Program-made: the position numbers and the translations under genes
Notes under the pieces: model-generated
The model's database searches: none
Told to the model about the DNA's origin: nothing
What the model saw: the letters and a program-made list of their open reading frames with translations, nothing else
DNA from: Cyanobacteriota bacterium SRBZ.bins.94.201705
Lineage (GTDB): Bacteria; Cyanobacteriota; Cyanobacteriia; Cyanobacteriales; Cyanobacteriaceae
Assembly (NCBI GenBank): GCA_030549855.1
Contig: JAUQQP010000028.1
Location: forward strand, 1 to 32,438
Reading direction: 5' to 3'
Length of the DNA stretch: 32,438 nucleotides
Part shown: positions 24,001 through 32,438 of the stretch, piece by piece
Layout of the letters: every line of letters starts with the position of its first letter
Numbering within the stretch: position 1 is the first letter of the stretch

Positions 24001-24942
24001 CTAACTAGGTTTCTTGCTTAATTCTGTAATCTTTTCCTTGGTTTTTCTCCATTCTCTTTCCAGGGGCTTTCTGGTGGTTTCGAGGGGGAGTTGTTCTTTT
24101 TTCCTCAGGGCTATTTCAAAGTTTTTCAAAGCCTCCTGGAGAGTATTGATGTCATTTTCCTTAGTGCCTTTGGCTCGTAAAATTTGTCCTTTGAGATAGT
24201 ATAATTCTGGATTGGAGGGGGTAGCTTCCAAGGCTTTATTGACAAAAATAAGGGCCAAATCATATTCTTTCAAGTCTCTATAGGCAATAGCAATGCCACG
24301 GTGGACAAGGTAAGAAGGTGCGGCGTAAGATTGAAAATTATCAATAGCTTGTCTAGGGTTGGAGAAGGGCAATTTTATTGCCAAAAATAGATTAAGATAA
24401 CCCTGGAGCAAATTCAATTCTGGGTCTCGAGGGTCAATTTTTTTAGCCCTATCCAAATAGTCTAACACTAATTGTAACCTTTCCAGGGCGGCAATGGGTC
24501 CATTTTTTTGATATACACTGGCACCTAGAAGAAAATTTCCTACTGCTAGGTATAAATTACTACGGAGGGGGTCAGAAGAGGCAAGAGTCTTGGCATTATC
24601 TATGGTTTTTTGGGCAAAAAAGGCCAAAGCCTCCCAGTTATTTTCAGTATAAGCCAGGGAAGCTAGGAGGGCGGTGGTGAGGGGGTCAACCTGATAACGA
24701 TTATTGGTATTATTTTTGTCCAGGTAGGCTAAAAGACGTTGTTTGGCGAGGGGATAGTTTCCTTCTTCAAAGAGGATGCGGAAGGCAGCCTCGGTTTCGT
24801 CGCTGATGTTACGGGGATTGGTGATGCGGAAGGGGTCTTTAGCTAAACTAGAATTAGATACCAACAGAAGGGAGGAAAGGGTTAAAATAGCGGAAAGAAG
24901 ACGGGGGTAGACACCACTGCGGCGGGGGAAGAGAAAAGGCAT
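24001..24942 (-). CDS. secreted TPR-containing protein (Sll0301-like)
   Basis: A 313-residue protein from the ATG at 24942. This start is chosen because AGGAG lies ten bases before it and a clear signal peptide follows: PRRSGVYPR, then a hydrophobic core LLSAILTLSSLLLV, then a cut near SSLA/KDPF. A start at 24999 would bury the signal. The mature protein begins KDPFRITNPRNI, a feature I associate with a conserved cyanobacterial family. Helical repeats of TPR type are seen at about 180-205 and 220-260 (LEATPSNPELYYLKGQIL). It probably acts in the periplasm or lumen as a protein-protein adaptor; partner unknown. It diverges from the ABC ATPase gene with 71 bp between. Confidence 0.8.
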   Translation of the reverse strand: MPFLFPRRSGVYPRLLSAILTLSSLLLVSNSSLAKDPFRITNPRNISDETEAAFRILFEEGNYPLAKQRLLAYLDKNNTNNRYQVDPLTTALLASLAYTENNWEALAFFAQKTIDNAKTLASSDPLRSNLYLAVGNFLLGASVYQKNGPIAALERLQLVLDYLDRAKKIDPRDPELNLLQGYLNLFLAIKLPFSNPRQAIDNFQSYAAPSYLVHRGIAIAYRDLKEYDLALIFVNKALEATPSNPELYYLKGQILRAKGTKENDINTLQEALKNFEIALRKKEQLPLETTRKPLEREWRKTKEKITELSKKPS

Positions 24943-25013
24943 AGTAATACTTCTCCTGTGTTTGCTAACCCAAGACAACCATGAATGAATTGTAGCCAAA
25001 AATCTGAGGGATT

Positions 25014-25712
25014 ATGCTGAATCTGAGGAATGTGTTTTACCATCCTGCCACTACACCTCATCCTATTTTGGCGGATATCAGCTTAAGTTTACCACCCCAG
25101 AGGCTAGGACTGATTGTAGGTAGAAGTGGTGCAGGCAAGACTACCCTATTAGAGATTCTAGCAGGGTTAGCAGAGAGGACTGGGGGAGAGATTTGCTGGA
25201 ATACCACCCCTCTTTCTTCTGAGGATTTGCTAAAGCTTAGTGGTATTGTTTTTCAATTTCCAGAAAGACATTTTTGTGGTAGTAACATACTAGAGGAATT
25301 AAGACTAGGACATCCTGAAATCAGTGCCAGTAGGATTAGGGAGGCTTTAGCAGAGGTAGGCCTAGAAAATATTAGCTATGATACACCACCCCATGCCCTG
25401 AGTGGAGGACAACAAAGACGCCTATCTTTGGCAGTACAACTAATCCGACAACCTAATATTCTACTACTAGACGAGCCTACTGCCGGGTTGGACTGGGAGA
25501 TAAAACAACAACTAGTACATCTTCTGTCGCGACTAAAGCAACATTGGACAATACTAGCTGTAACCCATGATGCCGGTGACTTGGTTGGGATTGCCGACTA
25601 TTGTTGGCGTTTAGAGGGGGGTAGAATTTACCCCTTAGACAAGAAAGATTGGCAGGTTTTTAAAAAACCCCCTATCCCCTCTCCTCTTGTTTACCCTAGA
25701 AGTTGCTGTTAA
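25014..25712 (+). CDS. ABC transporter ATP-binding protein, AtNAP14/ABCI11-like
   Basis: A 232-residue stand-alone ABC ATPase. Walker A is GRSGAGKTT (36-44), the Q-loop is in FQFPERHFCG (80-89), the signature is LSGGQQRRLS (129-138), Walker B is ILLLDEPTAGLD (149-160), and the H-loop His is at 185. FQFPERHF resembles energy-coupling-factor type ATPases. The plant relative ABCI11/NAP14 affects transition-metal homeostasis in chloroplasts, so a metal or vitamin importer role is possible, but no transmembrane partner is next to it. A GAGGG site precedes the ATG. Its product probably joins membrane subunits encoded elsewhere. Confidence 0.85.
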   Translation: MLNLRNVFYHPATTPHPILADISLSLPPQRLGLIVGRSGAGKTTLLEILAGLAERTGGEICWNTTPLSSEDLLKLSGIVFQFPERHFCGSNILEELRLGHPEISASRIREALAEVGLENISYDTPPHALSGGQQRRLSLAVQLIRQPNILLLDEPTAGLDWEIKQQLVHLLSRLKQHWTILAVTHDAGDLVGIADYCWRLEGGRIYPLDKKDWQVFKKPPIPSPLVYPRSCC

Positions 25713-25769
25713 ATGGTCCCCTTTTGTGTCAAAATACTAGTACTAACAAAAGTTAACTGTTGACATCCC

Positions 25770-26924
25770 GTGGTAGGAACGAAGGAAAAATTACAGGTTG
25801 GTGACACTCCCTTGAACAGTTTAGCTAGGACGAAAAATGACAATATTAGTTACAGGGTCAAAACAGGTTGGAGAGGCATAATAGAGGAATACAGGGAATA
25901 CCTACCGGTAACAGAGGCCACACCCATTATCACTCTGAGGGAGGGGAATACACCTCTTATTCCTGTGCCTTCCATTGCTAAGAGAATTGGGCGCCAGGTA
26001 AAAGTATATGTGAAGTACGACGGGTTGAACCCCACTGGCTCATTCAAAGACAGGGGGATGACAATGGCCATCTCCAAGGCGAAGGAGGCAGGCGCCCAGG
26101 CGGTTATCTGTGCTAGCACTGGTAATACATCCGCAGCGGCAGCAGCCTATGCCACCCGCGCCGGCATGAAGGCTTATGTAATTATACCTGACGGTTATGT
26201 AGCCCTTGGGAAACTGGCCCAGGCGTTAATCTATGGCGCGGAGGTATTAGCCATCGACGGCAACTTTGACGATGCCCTTACTATTGTCAGGGAGATGGCC
26301 AATAATTACCCCGTCACCCTCGTCAATTCCGTCAACCCCTATCGTCTGGAAGGGCAGAAAACCGCCGCCTTTGAAGTGGTAGACGCTTTAGGATACGCCC
26401 CTGACTGGTTAGCCATCCCCGTAGGCAATGCCGGCAACATTACCGCCTATTGGATGGGCTTCTGTCAGTACTACAGCGAAAACAGATGCGATCGTCTCCC
26501 CAAAATGATGGGGTTTCAAGCCTCTGGCTCAGCTCCCTTTGTCCAGGGGCATCCCGTACTACAACCCGACACCATTGCCACCGCCATTAGGATTGGCAAT
26601 CCCGCTAACTGGGAAAGGGCCTTGTGTGTTAAGGAGGCTTCCAATGGGGAATTCCATGCTGTCACCGACAGTGAGATTCTGGAGGCTTATCGCATTCTAG
26701 GCAGGGAAGAGGGGATTTTCTGTGAGCCTGCCAGCGCCGCTTCTGTCGCCGGTGTGTTAAAATTAAAGGACCGCATCCCCGATGGTGGTACTGTGGTTTG
26801 CGTTTTGACGGGCAATGGTTTAAAGGATCCCGATAGTGCCATGAAAATAGGGGAAACTGGCATCAAAGGTGGCATCAAGGCCGATATCGACTCCATTGCC
26901 CGCATTATGGGCTTTCTTCCCTAG
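25770..26924 (+). CDS. thrC: threonine synthase
   Basis: A PLP enzyme that converts O-phosphohomoserine to threonine. The frame gives 384 residues from a GTG at 25770. The PLP lysine is Lys93 in [25 protein letters not shown] (about 114-128), [13 protein letters not shown] and [12 protein letters not shown] (about 217-228) form the cofactor pocket. [12 protein letters not shown] and [13 protein letters not shown] complete the family pattern. The catalytic fold is full length. The start is uncertain: there is no ATG before residue 97 and only a poor ribosome site at the GTG; a TTG at 25812 is another option. It converges with the histidine kinase gene. Confidence 0.95.
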   Translation: MVGTKEKLQVGDTPLNSLARTKNDNISYRVKTGWRGIIEEYREYLPVTEATPIITLREGNTPLIPVPSIAKRIGRQVKVYVKYDGLNPTGSFKDRGMTMAISKAKEAGAQAVICASTGNTSAAAAAYATRAGMKAYVIIPDGYVALGKLAQALIYGAEVLAIDGNFDDALTIVREMANNYPVTLVNSVNPYRLEGQKTAAFEVVDALGYAPDWLAIPVGNAGNITAYWMGFCQYYSENRCDRLPKMMGFQASGSAPFVQGHPVLQPDTIATAIRIGNPANWERALCVKEASNGEFHAVTDSEILEAYRILGREEGIFCEPASAASVAGVLKLKDRIPDGGTVVCVLTGNGLKDPDSAMKIGETGIKGGIKADIDSIARIMGFLP

Positions 26925-26989
26925 CAGAAGGGGCTAAGGGTCTTGACAAGTTCCCCTCTTCGGTGCTATTATGGTGGGAGTAGGCTGGG

Positions 26990-29900
26990 TCACAAGCCTC
27001 TATTACAGTTATAAGCCCCAACCCCTACCTGCCCCACCACCCCCCCTAATCCCTGGTGGAGAAGAGACAGGAGGGAGTCGAAGTCAAATTGGTGGAAGTG
27101 GTATAAGAGTTTGGACATAAAGGGGTAAAGGGGAGTGTTGTGGGTGAGGTTGAGGAGGTGGAGGAGTTGTTTTTTGGCTTCTACCAAGTCTTCCTCCAGG
27201 AGGCTGGGAATCTTTTTTAGGATAGACTCGATTTCTGACCAATTGTCAATGGCTTCTGGCGAGAAATTTTGGGGAATAATATTCTCTTCATCTCCAGGTT
27301 TTAGCCACAGGGATAGGGAATTGAAAACTCGGTTGAAGGCGGCATTAAAGAAGGGTAAAAGGGTTTGAATTTGGGCTATATTTTCGTTTTTCAACCCTAT
27401 TTCTAAGTCTCTGGCAACTTGGAATAATTCTTCTGCACCCATGTTACCAGCTACCCCTTTCAAGGCGTGTAAAATTTCCCTAGCTTTAGTAAAATTCCCC
27501 TCTTCTATAGCTTTTTGAATTTGGCGGTTTTTGTTTTTATTATTTTCAAAAAACTGAATTAAAAGCCTCTTATATAACTCTTTATTATTGCCTAAACGAG
27601 ATAGGGCAGACTGGATATTAATGCCTTCTAATGGGGGAATTTCTTCTGGTTTGTAAGAGGGGGTATGGCGGGAATTATCCACAACCGGTGGAGATATTTT
27701 CTCCTTCGGCAGCCATTTTAAAAGGGTGTCTCGCAGTTGGTGGGGGTTAATGGGTTTGGTGAGATGATCATTCATGCCAGCCTTGAGACTCAATTCTTTA
27801 TCCCCCGACATGGCATGGGCAGTCATGGCAATAATGGGTATCTTTTTATAATATTCTCCCTCTAACTGTCTAATCCTCCTGGTGGCTTCTAAGCCATCCA
27901 TCTGAGGCATGGAAATATCCATCAATACCAAATCGTATTTCTGTGACTTGATTTTTTCTAAGGCAACAAAACCGTTTTCTGCTATGTCAATTTCCACCCC
28001 CCGTAACAACTCTAAAATTATCTCCTGATTAATCTCATTGTCTTCCACCAATAGGAAACGACACCGGCTGAAACAATCAAAAGAGGGATAGGGGAGAAGG
28101 GAGTGGGAAAGATGTGAATTGGCGTTGAAAATGCTAACAATGGCATTGAAAAGACTGGATTTGGTGACGGGTTTGGTAAGAATAGCCTTAACACCGTGTT
28201 TGTTTGCCAACTCTTCAATCTCAGCGGAGGGATAGGCAGTAATCATCAATACTGGTGGGAGATGTGAGATACGAGGATTGGCTTTTAAAGCCTGCAGAGT
28301 CTCAATGCCGTTGAGGTGTGGCATCTGCCAGTCGAGGATGAGAAGTTGATAATCCTCTCCCCCTCTTTCTAATTCCTCTATCACCTCCAATCCCGACTTC
28401 ACCGTCTTGACTACAAAGGAGTAAGATTCCAAAAATCTGGCAATTACCTCTCTGGTGATGCTGTTGTCGTCGGCTACTAAAATTGGTTTTACCGTCAGAT
28501 GGGAAAGACTACGGGGAATTAGATTGCCTAGACTATCCCCCTTTTCCAACTCTACGGTGAAGTGGAAAATACTCCCTTTACCCTCTTCACTCTCTACCCA
28601 TATACTCCCCCCCATCATTTCCACTAAACGACGACATATTGCTAAACCTAATCCTGTACCACCGTATTTACGCGTAATCGAACCATCCGCTTGAGTAAAG
28701 GGTTGAAACAGTTTATTGATTTTGTCTTTACTAATTCCTATCCCCGTGTCTTCTACGCAACAGTATAGTCTTACTCTTTTGTTTTCAGTCTCCTGACACC
28801 TCAGCCTGACGAGAATTTGTCCTTTCTCCGTAAATTTTACTGCATTGCCCACCAGATTTATCAGGATTTGGGATAAACGAAGGGAGTCTCCCTTGAGACT
28901 AAAATCAATTCCCTCATCCACGTCGAATATTAATTCTATGCCTTTCTGTTCGCATTTCAGGCCGAAGAGATTAGCTACATCCCCTAGAATATTATCTAGC
29001 CAAAATTCATTTTTCTCTAACTCCAGTTTTCCGGCTTCAATCTTGGAAAAGTCAAGGATGTCATTGATGATCAACAACAGGGATTCACAGGCTTTTTCGA
29101 TTTTAGTCAGGTAATTTTTCTGTTTTTCATCCAAAGGAGTCTGTAAAGCCAACTTAGTAAAACTAAGAATAGCATTCATGGGAGTGCGAATCTCATGACT
29201 GACAGAGGCAAGGAATTCACTTTTTGCTTTGTTGGCTAAGTCGGCAGCTTCCTTGGCTTTTTCCAATTCCTGTTGTACTTTCTTAATGTGGGAAATATCA
29301 CGGGAAATAGCTAGTATGATTTTCTCATTGGGACTGGGAATGGCACTAAGGGATACTAAACAGGGTATAATAGTACCGTCTTTTCTTTGTATCTCCCACT
29401 CGAATACACAACTGCCGTTTTCCAACGCCTGGCGGATATATTCTTCCGCCAACTGGGAGGAAGGCTTGCCATTGGGTTGATAGGGTGGGGAAAAGTCGGC
29501 GGGAGTTTTGCCAATAAGGTCCTTTTTTGTAATACAACCGTGTAGAGTTAAAGAGGCTTGGTTACAGTCGATGTATCTACCGGTGGTAACGGAAATGAGG
29601 GAAAGTGCGTCATTGGATGACTCAAAAAGGGTGCGATAACGGTTTTCACTCTCTTGTAGTTTTAGGTATAGGGCTTCTCTTTCTTTAACTTCCTGCATGA
29701 GAATTTGGTTGGTGGAGAATAAGGCGGCTTGGGTTTGTTTGAGGGTTATTTCGGATTTTTTCCTGGCGATGGCATTGCTGAAGAGTTTACCCACCAGTTG
29801 TAATAGGTTGGTTTCTCCTTGACTCCACTGATGGTGGTTTTTGACAGCAATAGCAGTTAAAAATCCTACTATCTCATTGGACATTTGGATAGGCAATGCC

Positions 29901-32389
29901 ACAAAGGATTTAATGTTTAACTGTTGGAATAATGCCTTTTCTGTTTCTGCTAGTGGCGGTGGTGGGAAATCCTCCAGGGAATTAATCATCACTATCCACT
30001 GGGTTTGTAATTGTTGTACTAGCCACGAAATTAAACGTGTTGAAATTTGCCAGTCACTTAAATCTACGTCGCTAATACGGGATTGACTTTGATGGGAGAG
30101 GGAAAATGTATGTTTCTCCTTATCAAATTCAAAAATACTAATTTGTTCTATTTTCAAAAATAAGGCGATGGCAGTCAAGGCAGAATTGATATATTCATCT
30201 ATCTTCTCCGCCGGTATTATAAACAGATTAGTAGCAATTTCTGAAACCAATCTTTCAATTTCATTTAGGTAACGAAGGGCAATGGCTTTTTCTTCTGCTA
30301 TTGCCAATGCTTCCCTCAATTCAGCAGTGCGTTTTGCTACTTTATTTTCCAATTCTAAATTTAATTTTTCCAATTCCAGACGGGCTTTTCTTCTTTCTAT
30401 CTCGGCAGCAGCCCGAGAGGCAAATATTTGCAGTATTTCTTTTTTGACGGAAATATCTGGAATTTCCTGCTGACTCAAAGCTACCAAAAAGCCGATTATT
30501 TGTCTTTTGCTGTTGTACAATCCTATGCCCAAGTAACTGTAATTTTCTCCCTCCTTGAAGAGGGGGTTATGACGATATTTGCTTCGGATATTGGGGAGAT
30601 AAAGACAATAGCTAGGGTTATTTTGTTTTAGAATTTCTTGACAGGGTGTTGCCTCCAAAGAGTAGCTGAAATTTTCTTTAAACTCTCCCTGGTGGTAGTA
30701 AATAATAGTGGTAGCCACATGGGGAGTTTCTGGTTGTATTTCCGAGAGACATACGGTATCGGCAGGGAGAATTTTAGCCAAATATTCTACAAGGGATTGG
30801 AAGAATTTTTCTTCTGTTTCTCCCGTAACTCCTCTTGCTATGTGGCGGATGGCATTTTCTATTTGTTTTCTCTCCTCTATGCTGCTGATAATGCCTGTTA
30901 TTTTTTCTATTTTCAAGTCAAAAGAGGCATTAATAACCCCTCTATCCAAAACCCAGATGTATTGATTGTTTTTCTTCCTAAAACGATACTCGCAACTGAA
31001 GGCAGTTTGGGGATATTTAGTAGGCTTTTTAGCTTGGATAACTCCTGCTACATCGTCTGGGTGAATTTTATCCAACCAGAGAATATCTTGTTGAGGCATT
31101 TCTTCTGGGGTATAACCCAGTAAGTCAGAATATGCCCCTTCCCATTGTAATTTTTCCCCTGTAGAATACTCATAGATAATTTGGCCAATAGCATTCACCA
31201 GCAGTTGATTCCTTTGTTGTAATGCCTCTTTTTCTTGCTGGAAAATCTTTAGGGGAGTAATGTCTCTAGCGGAAAACAAAATAGTATTTTCCCTACTGGG
31301 AATAATCTTGGCGTTAACCAACAGATAATGTCGACGATTATATTTGTCTGTTACCACCAATTCTTGATTACAAATCTCCCCCCCTTCCCACAATTGTTTA
31401 AGGGAAAGACAATCTTTCCCCAACAGATTTTGGATGTTGTCCATAGTTTTCACTTCTTGGAGGGAGTAGCCGAAGACAGTGGAGACACTGGGGGAAATAA
31501 AGGTGAATTTTCCTTCCCTATCTGTTAGCAAAACTACGTCTTTTATGCTTTCCAAAATACAACGATATAATTCTTCTGACTCTTTCAAAGCCAATTCTGC
31601 CAGATGTCGACTAGTTTCGTCTTGTAGGGTGAAAATAAAATAGAGGGGGTTGCCGTTGGCATCACTGTGGAGGGAAACATTTAACAAACCCCAGAAAACA
31701 CTGCCATCCTTTCTAAGATAACGCTTAGTGAGGGAGTAGCTGTCAATTTTTCCAGCCAACAGTTGAGTCATCAAATGGGAATCCAGATATAAGTCTTCGG
31801 GATAAGTCAAATCCCACCAGGTTTTATTAACAATTTCCGCTGGGGTATAACCAAACATGGTTGCCAGGCGTTGATTTACCCTTAACCATTTGCCTTTTAA
31901 CCCCACATGTGCGATGCCGATAGCCGCCTTTTCAAAGGTTATACGATATAAATCCTCAGTGTTTTTGAGGGCAATTTTTATTTCTTCCACGGGGTTAACA
32001 TCGGTAGCACCTCTGCTGATTCTCCTGGTACATTTTAGCGGCCAATAGTTCAATTTTAACTCCAATTCTCTATCTGAAAAAGGTAGGGTTATGTAGTCGG
32101 CAGCCCCAGCTGTAAACGCCTCTATTTTCTCCCTCTCATCAAACTTTTCGCTTATTATTATCAAGGGTATTTCCTCACTTTTAGTCAAAGCCATGACTTC
32201 CGTTTTCTTGACAATAAAATCTGCGAATTCGACGAAAATTATGTCTATGTTGCCGCGGCTGTTATACTCCAGACTCTCAATAGCTGCCAGGTGACAAACT
32301 ACTCCCCTTGCTTTCAGGAAAGCCAACAACTCCCGCGTGGCCCTACTTATTTCATTGTGGGTTATGATGAGGGAAGTCCGCGGGTACAT
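26990..32389 (-). CDS. hybrid sensor histidine kinase with pseudo-receiver, 4 PAS, 2 GAF, 2 receivers and HPt
   Basis: An 1799-residue signalling protein from the ATG at 32389, preceded by GAAGGG (a GTG 33 bp upstream is weaker). Approximate order: receiver-like domain (3-120), PAS (145-262), PAS (270-380), PAS (390-510), GAF (515-665), coiled coil (668-710), GAF (715-878), coiled coil (880-915), PAS (917-1040), HisKA (1053-1120) with His1065 in SVSHEIRTP, ATPase (1165-1285) with [16 protein letters not shown] and GTGLGLAI, receiver (1302-1420, Asp1353 in LILDWQMP), receiver (1444-1560, Asp1491 in LMDISMP) and HPt (1593-1700, His1641 in [10 protein letters not shown]). The phosphorelay chain is complete. 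The N-terminal receiver has Glu in place of the phospho-Asp (VEF) and Leu in place of the Lys (ITLPF). No transmembrane helix is evident, so it is probably a cytoplasmic sensor. The PAS-GAF array could sense ligands, redox or chromophore; no chromophore Cys is recognised. The output partner is not in the window. Confidence 0.9.
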   Translation of the reverse strand: MYPRTSLIITHNEISRATRELLAFLKARGVVCHLAAIESLEYNSRGNIDIIFVEFADFIVKKTEVMALTKSEEIPLIIISEKFDEREKIEAFTAGAADYITLPFSDRELELKLNYWPLKCTRRISRGATDVNPVEEIKIALKNTEDLYRITFEKAAIGIAHVGLKGKWLRVNQRLATMFGYTPAEIVNKTWWDLTYPEDLYLDSHLMTQLLAGKIDSYSLTKRYLRKDGSVFWGLLNVSLHSDANGNPLYFIFTLQDETSRHLAELALKESEELYRCILESIKDVVLLTDREGKFTFISPSVSTVFGYSLQEVKTMDNIQNLLGKDCLSLKQLWEGGEICNQELVVTDKYNRRHYLLVNAKIIPSRENTILFSARDITPLKIFQQEKEALQQRNQLLVNAIGQIIYEYSTGEKLQWEGAYSDLLGYTPEEMPQQDILWLDKIHPDDVAGVIQAKKPTKYPQTAFSCEYRFRKKNNQYIWVLDRGVINASFDLKIEKITGIISSIEERKQIENAIRHIARGVTGETEEKFFQSLVEYLAKILPADTVCLSEIQPETPHVATTIIYYHQGEFKENFSYSLEATPCQEILKQNNPSYCLYLPNIRSKYRHNPLFKEGENYSYLGIGLYNSKRQIIGFLVALSQQEIPDISVKKEILQIFASRAAAEIERRKARLELEKLNLELENKVAKRTAELREALAIAEEKAIALRYLNEIERLVSEIATNLFIIPAEKIDEYINSALTAIALFLKIEQISIFEFDKEKHTFSLSHQSQSRISDVDLSDWQISTRLISWLVQQLQTQWIVMINSLEDFPPPPLAETEKALFQQLNIKSFVALPIQMSNEIVGFLTAIAVKNHHQWSQGETNLLQLVGKLFSNAIARKKSEITLKQTQAALFSTNQILMQEVKEREALYLKLQESENRYRTLFESSNDALSLISVTTGRYIDCNQASLTLHGCITKKDLIGKTPADFSPPYQPNGKPSSQLAEEYIRQALENGSCVFEWEIQRKDGTIIPCLVSLSAIPSPNEKIILAISRDISHIKKVQQELEKAKEAADLANKAKSEFLASVSHEIRTPMNAILSFTKLALQTPLDEKQKNYLTKIEKACESLLLIINDILDFSKIEAGKLELEKNEFWLDNILGDVANLFGLKCEQKGIELIFDVDEGIDFSLKGDSLRLSQILINLVGNAVKFTEKGQILVRLRCQETENKRVRLYCCVEDTGIGISKDKINKLFQPFTQADGSITRKYGGTGLGLAICRRLVEMMGGSIWVESEEGKGSIFHFTVELEKGDSLGNLIPRSLSHLTVKPILVADDNSITREVIARFLESYSFVVKTVKSGLEVIEELERGGEDYQLLILDWQMPHLNGIETLQALKANPRISHLPPVLMITAYPSAEIEELANKHGVKAILTKPVTKSSLFNAIVSIFNANSHLSHSLLPYPSFDCFSRCRFLLVEDNEINQEIILELLRGVEIDIAENGFVALEKIKSQKYDLVLMDISMPQMDGLEATRRIRQLEGEYYKKIPIIAMTAHAMSGDKELSLKAGMNDHLTKPINPHQLRDTLLKWLPKEKISPPVVDNSRHTPSYKPEEIPPLEGINIQSALSRLGNNKELYKRLLIQFFENNKNKNRQIQKAIEEGNFTKAREILHALKGVAGNMGAEELFQVARDLEIGLKNENIAQIQTLLPFFNAAFNRVFNSLSLWLKPGDEENIIPQNFSPEAIDNWSEIESILKKIPSLLEEDLVEAKKQLLHLLNLTHNTPLYPFMSKLLYHFHQFDFDSLLSLLHQGLGGVVGQVGVGAYNCNRGL

Positions 32390-32438
32390 TTTCCCTTCAT
32401 CACCTATCCCACTCGTACCCACCTATCCTTCTCCCTCC

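Noticed and set aside
26485-26492. HIP1 octamer
   Set aside because: The sequence is GCGATCGT, one base off; no exact GCGATCGC was noticed in the window.
26925-26989. Terminator between thrC and the histidine kinase gene
   Set aside because: GAAGGGG and CCCCTCTTC could pair imperfectly but the loop is long and no T-run follows on either strand.

Overview
The window comes from a cyanobacterium. This is supported by the DUF565/Ycf20 protein, the DUF3531 protein, an SSB-like (Ycf41-type) protein, an AtNAP14/ABCI11-type ABC ATPase, a secreted TPR protein of a cyanobacterial type, and a very large PAS/GAF hybrid histidine kinase. No exact HIP1 octamer (GCGATCGC) was seen. The genus cannot be named from the sequence. 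Only about 63% of the window is coding, which is low; most of the rest is two repeat-filled spacers around pheT and one decayed spacer after an asparaginase gene.

Layout. 1-740: the end of an unrecognised gene and a broken heptose-bisphosphate-phosphatase-like pseudogene, apparently the worn edge of a surface-polysaccharide locus. 756-2679 (minus): murF and rfbC, overlapping, for peptidoglycan precursor and dTDP-rhamnose. 2835-5198 (plus): a conserved protein of unknown function and an asparaginase of the R. etli AnsA type. 5199-6956: gene-free, with two copies of a ~90-bp repeat. 6957-9266: a long low-complexity protein with nested repeats, followed by a decayed duplicate of its own 3' half (9491-10020). 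10024-11065: purN overlapping ycf20 (DUF565), meeting an SSB-like gene head-on with no gap. 11498-17967: 6.5 kb with no gene, about 6.0 kb of it a degenerate array of a ~35-45 bp unit. 17968-20397: pheT alone. 20398-21980: another repeat-filled spacer with a ~70-bp tandem repeat and seven Fur-box-like palindromes. 21981-26924: a normal dense block of comF-like, DUF3531, small membrane protein, apt, TPR protein, ABC ATPase and thrC. 26990-32389 (minus): an 1799-residue hybrid histidine kinase with four PAS, two GAF, two receivers, an HPt domain and a degenerate N-terminal receiver.

The genes are mostly housekeeping functions with no common pathway: cell wall and sugar nucleotide, purine synthesis and salvage, Phe-tRNA charging, threonine synthesis. 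I see no phage, IS, CRISPR, tRNA or rRNA. The unusual content is the repeat DNA: the large degenerate array upstream of pheT, the different but possibly related inverted repeats downstream of it, and the gene at 6957 whose internal expansion and decaying tandem copy show one way in which such non-coding DNA can arise.
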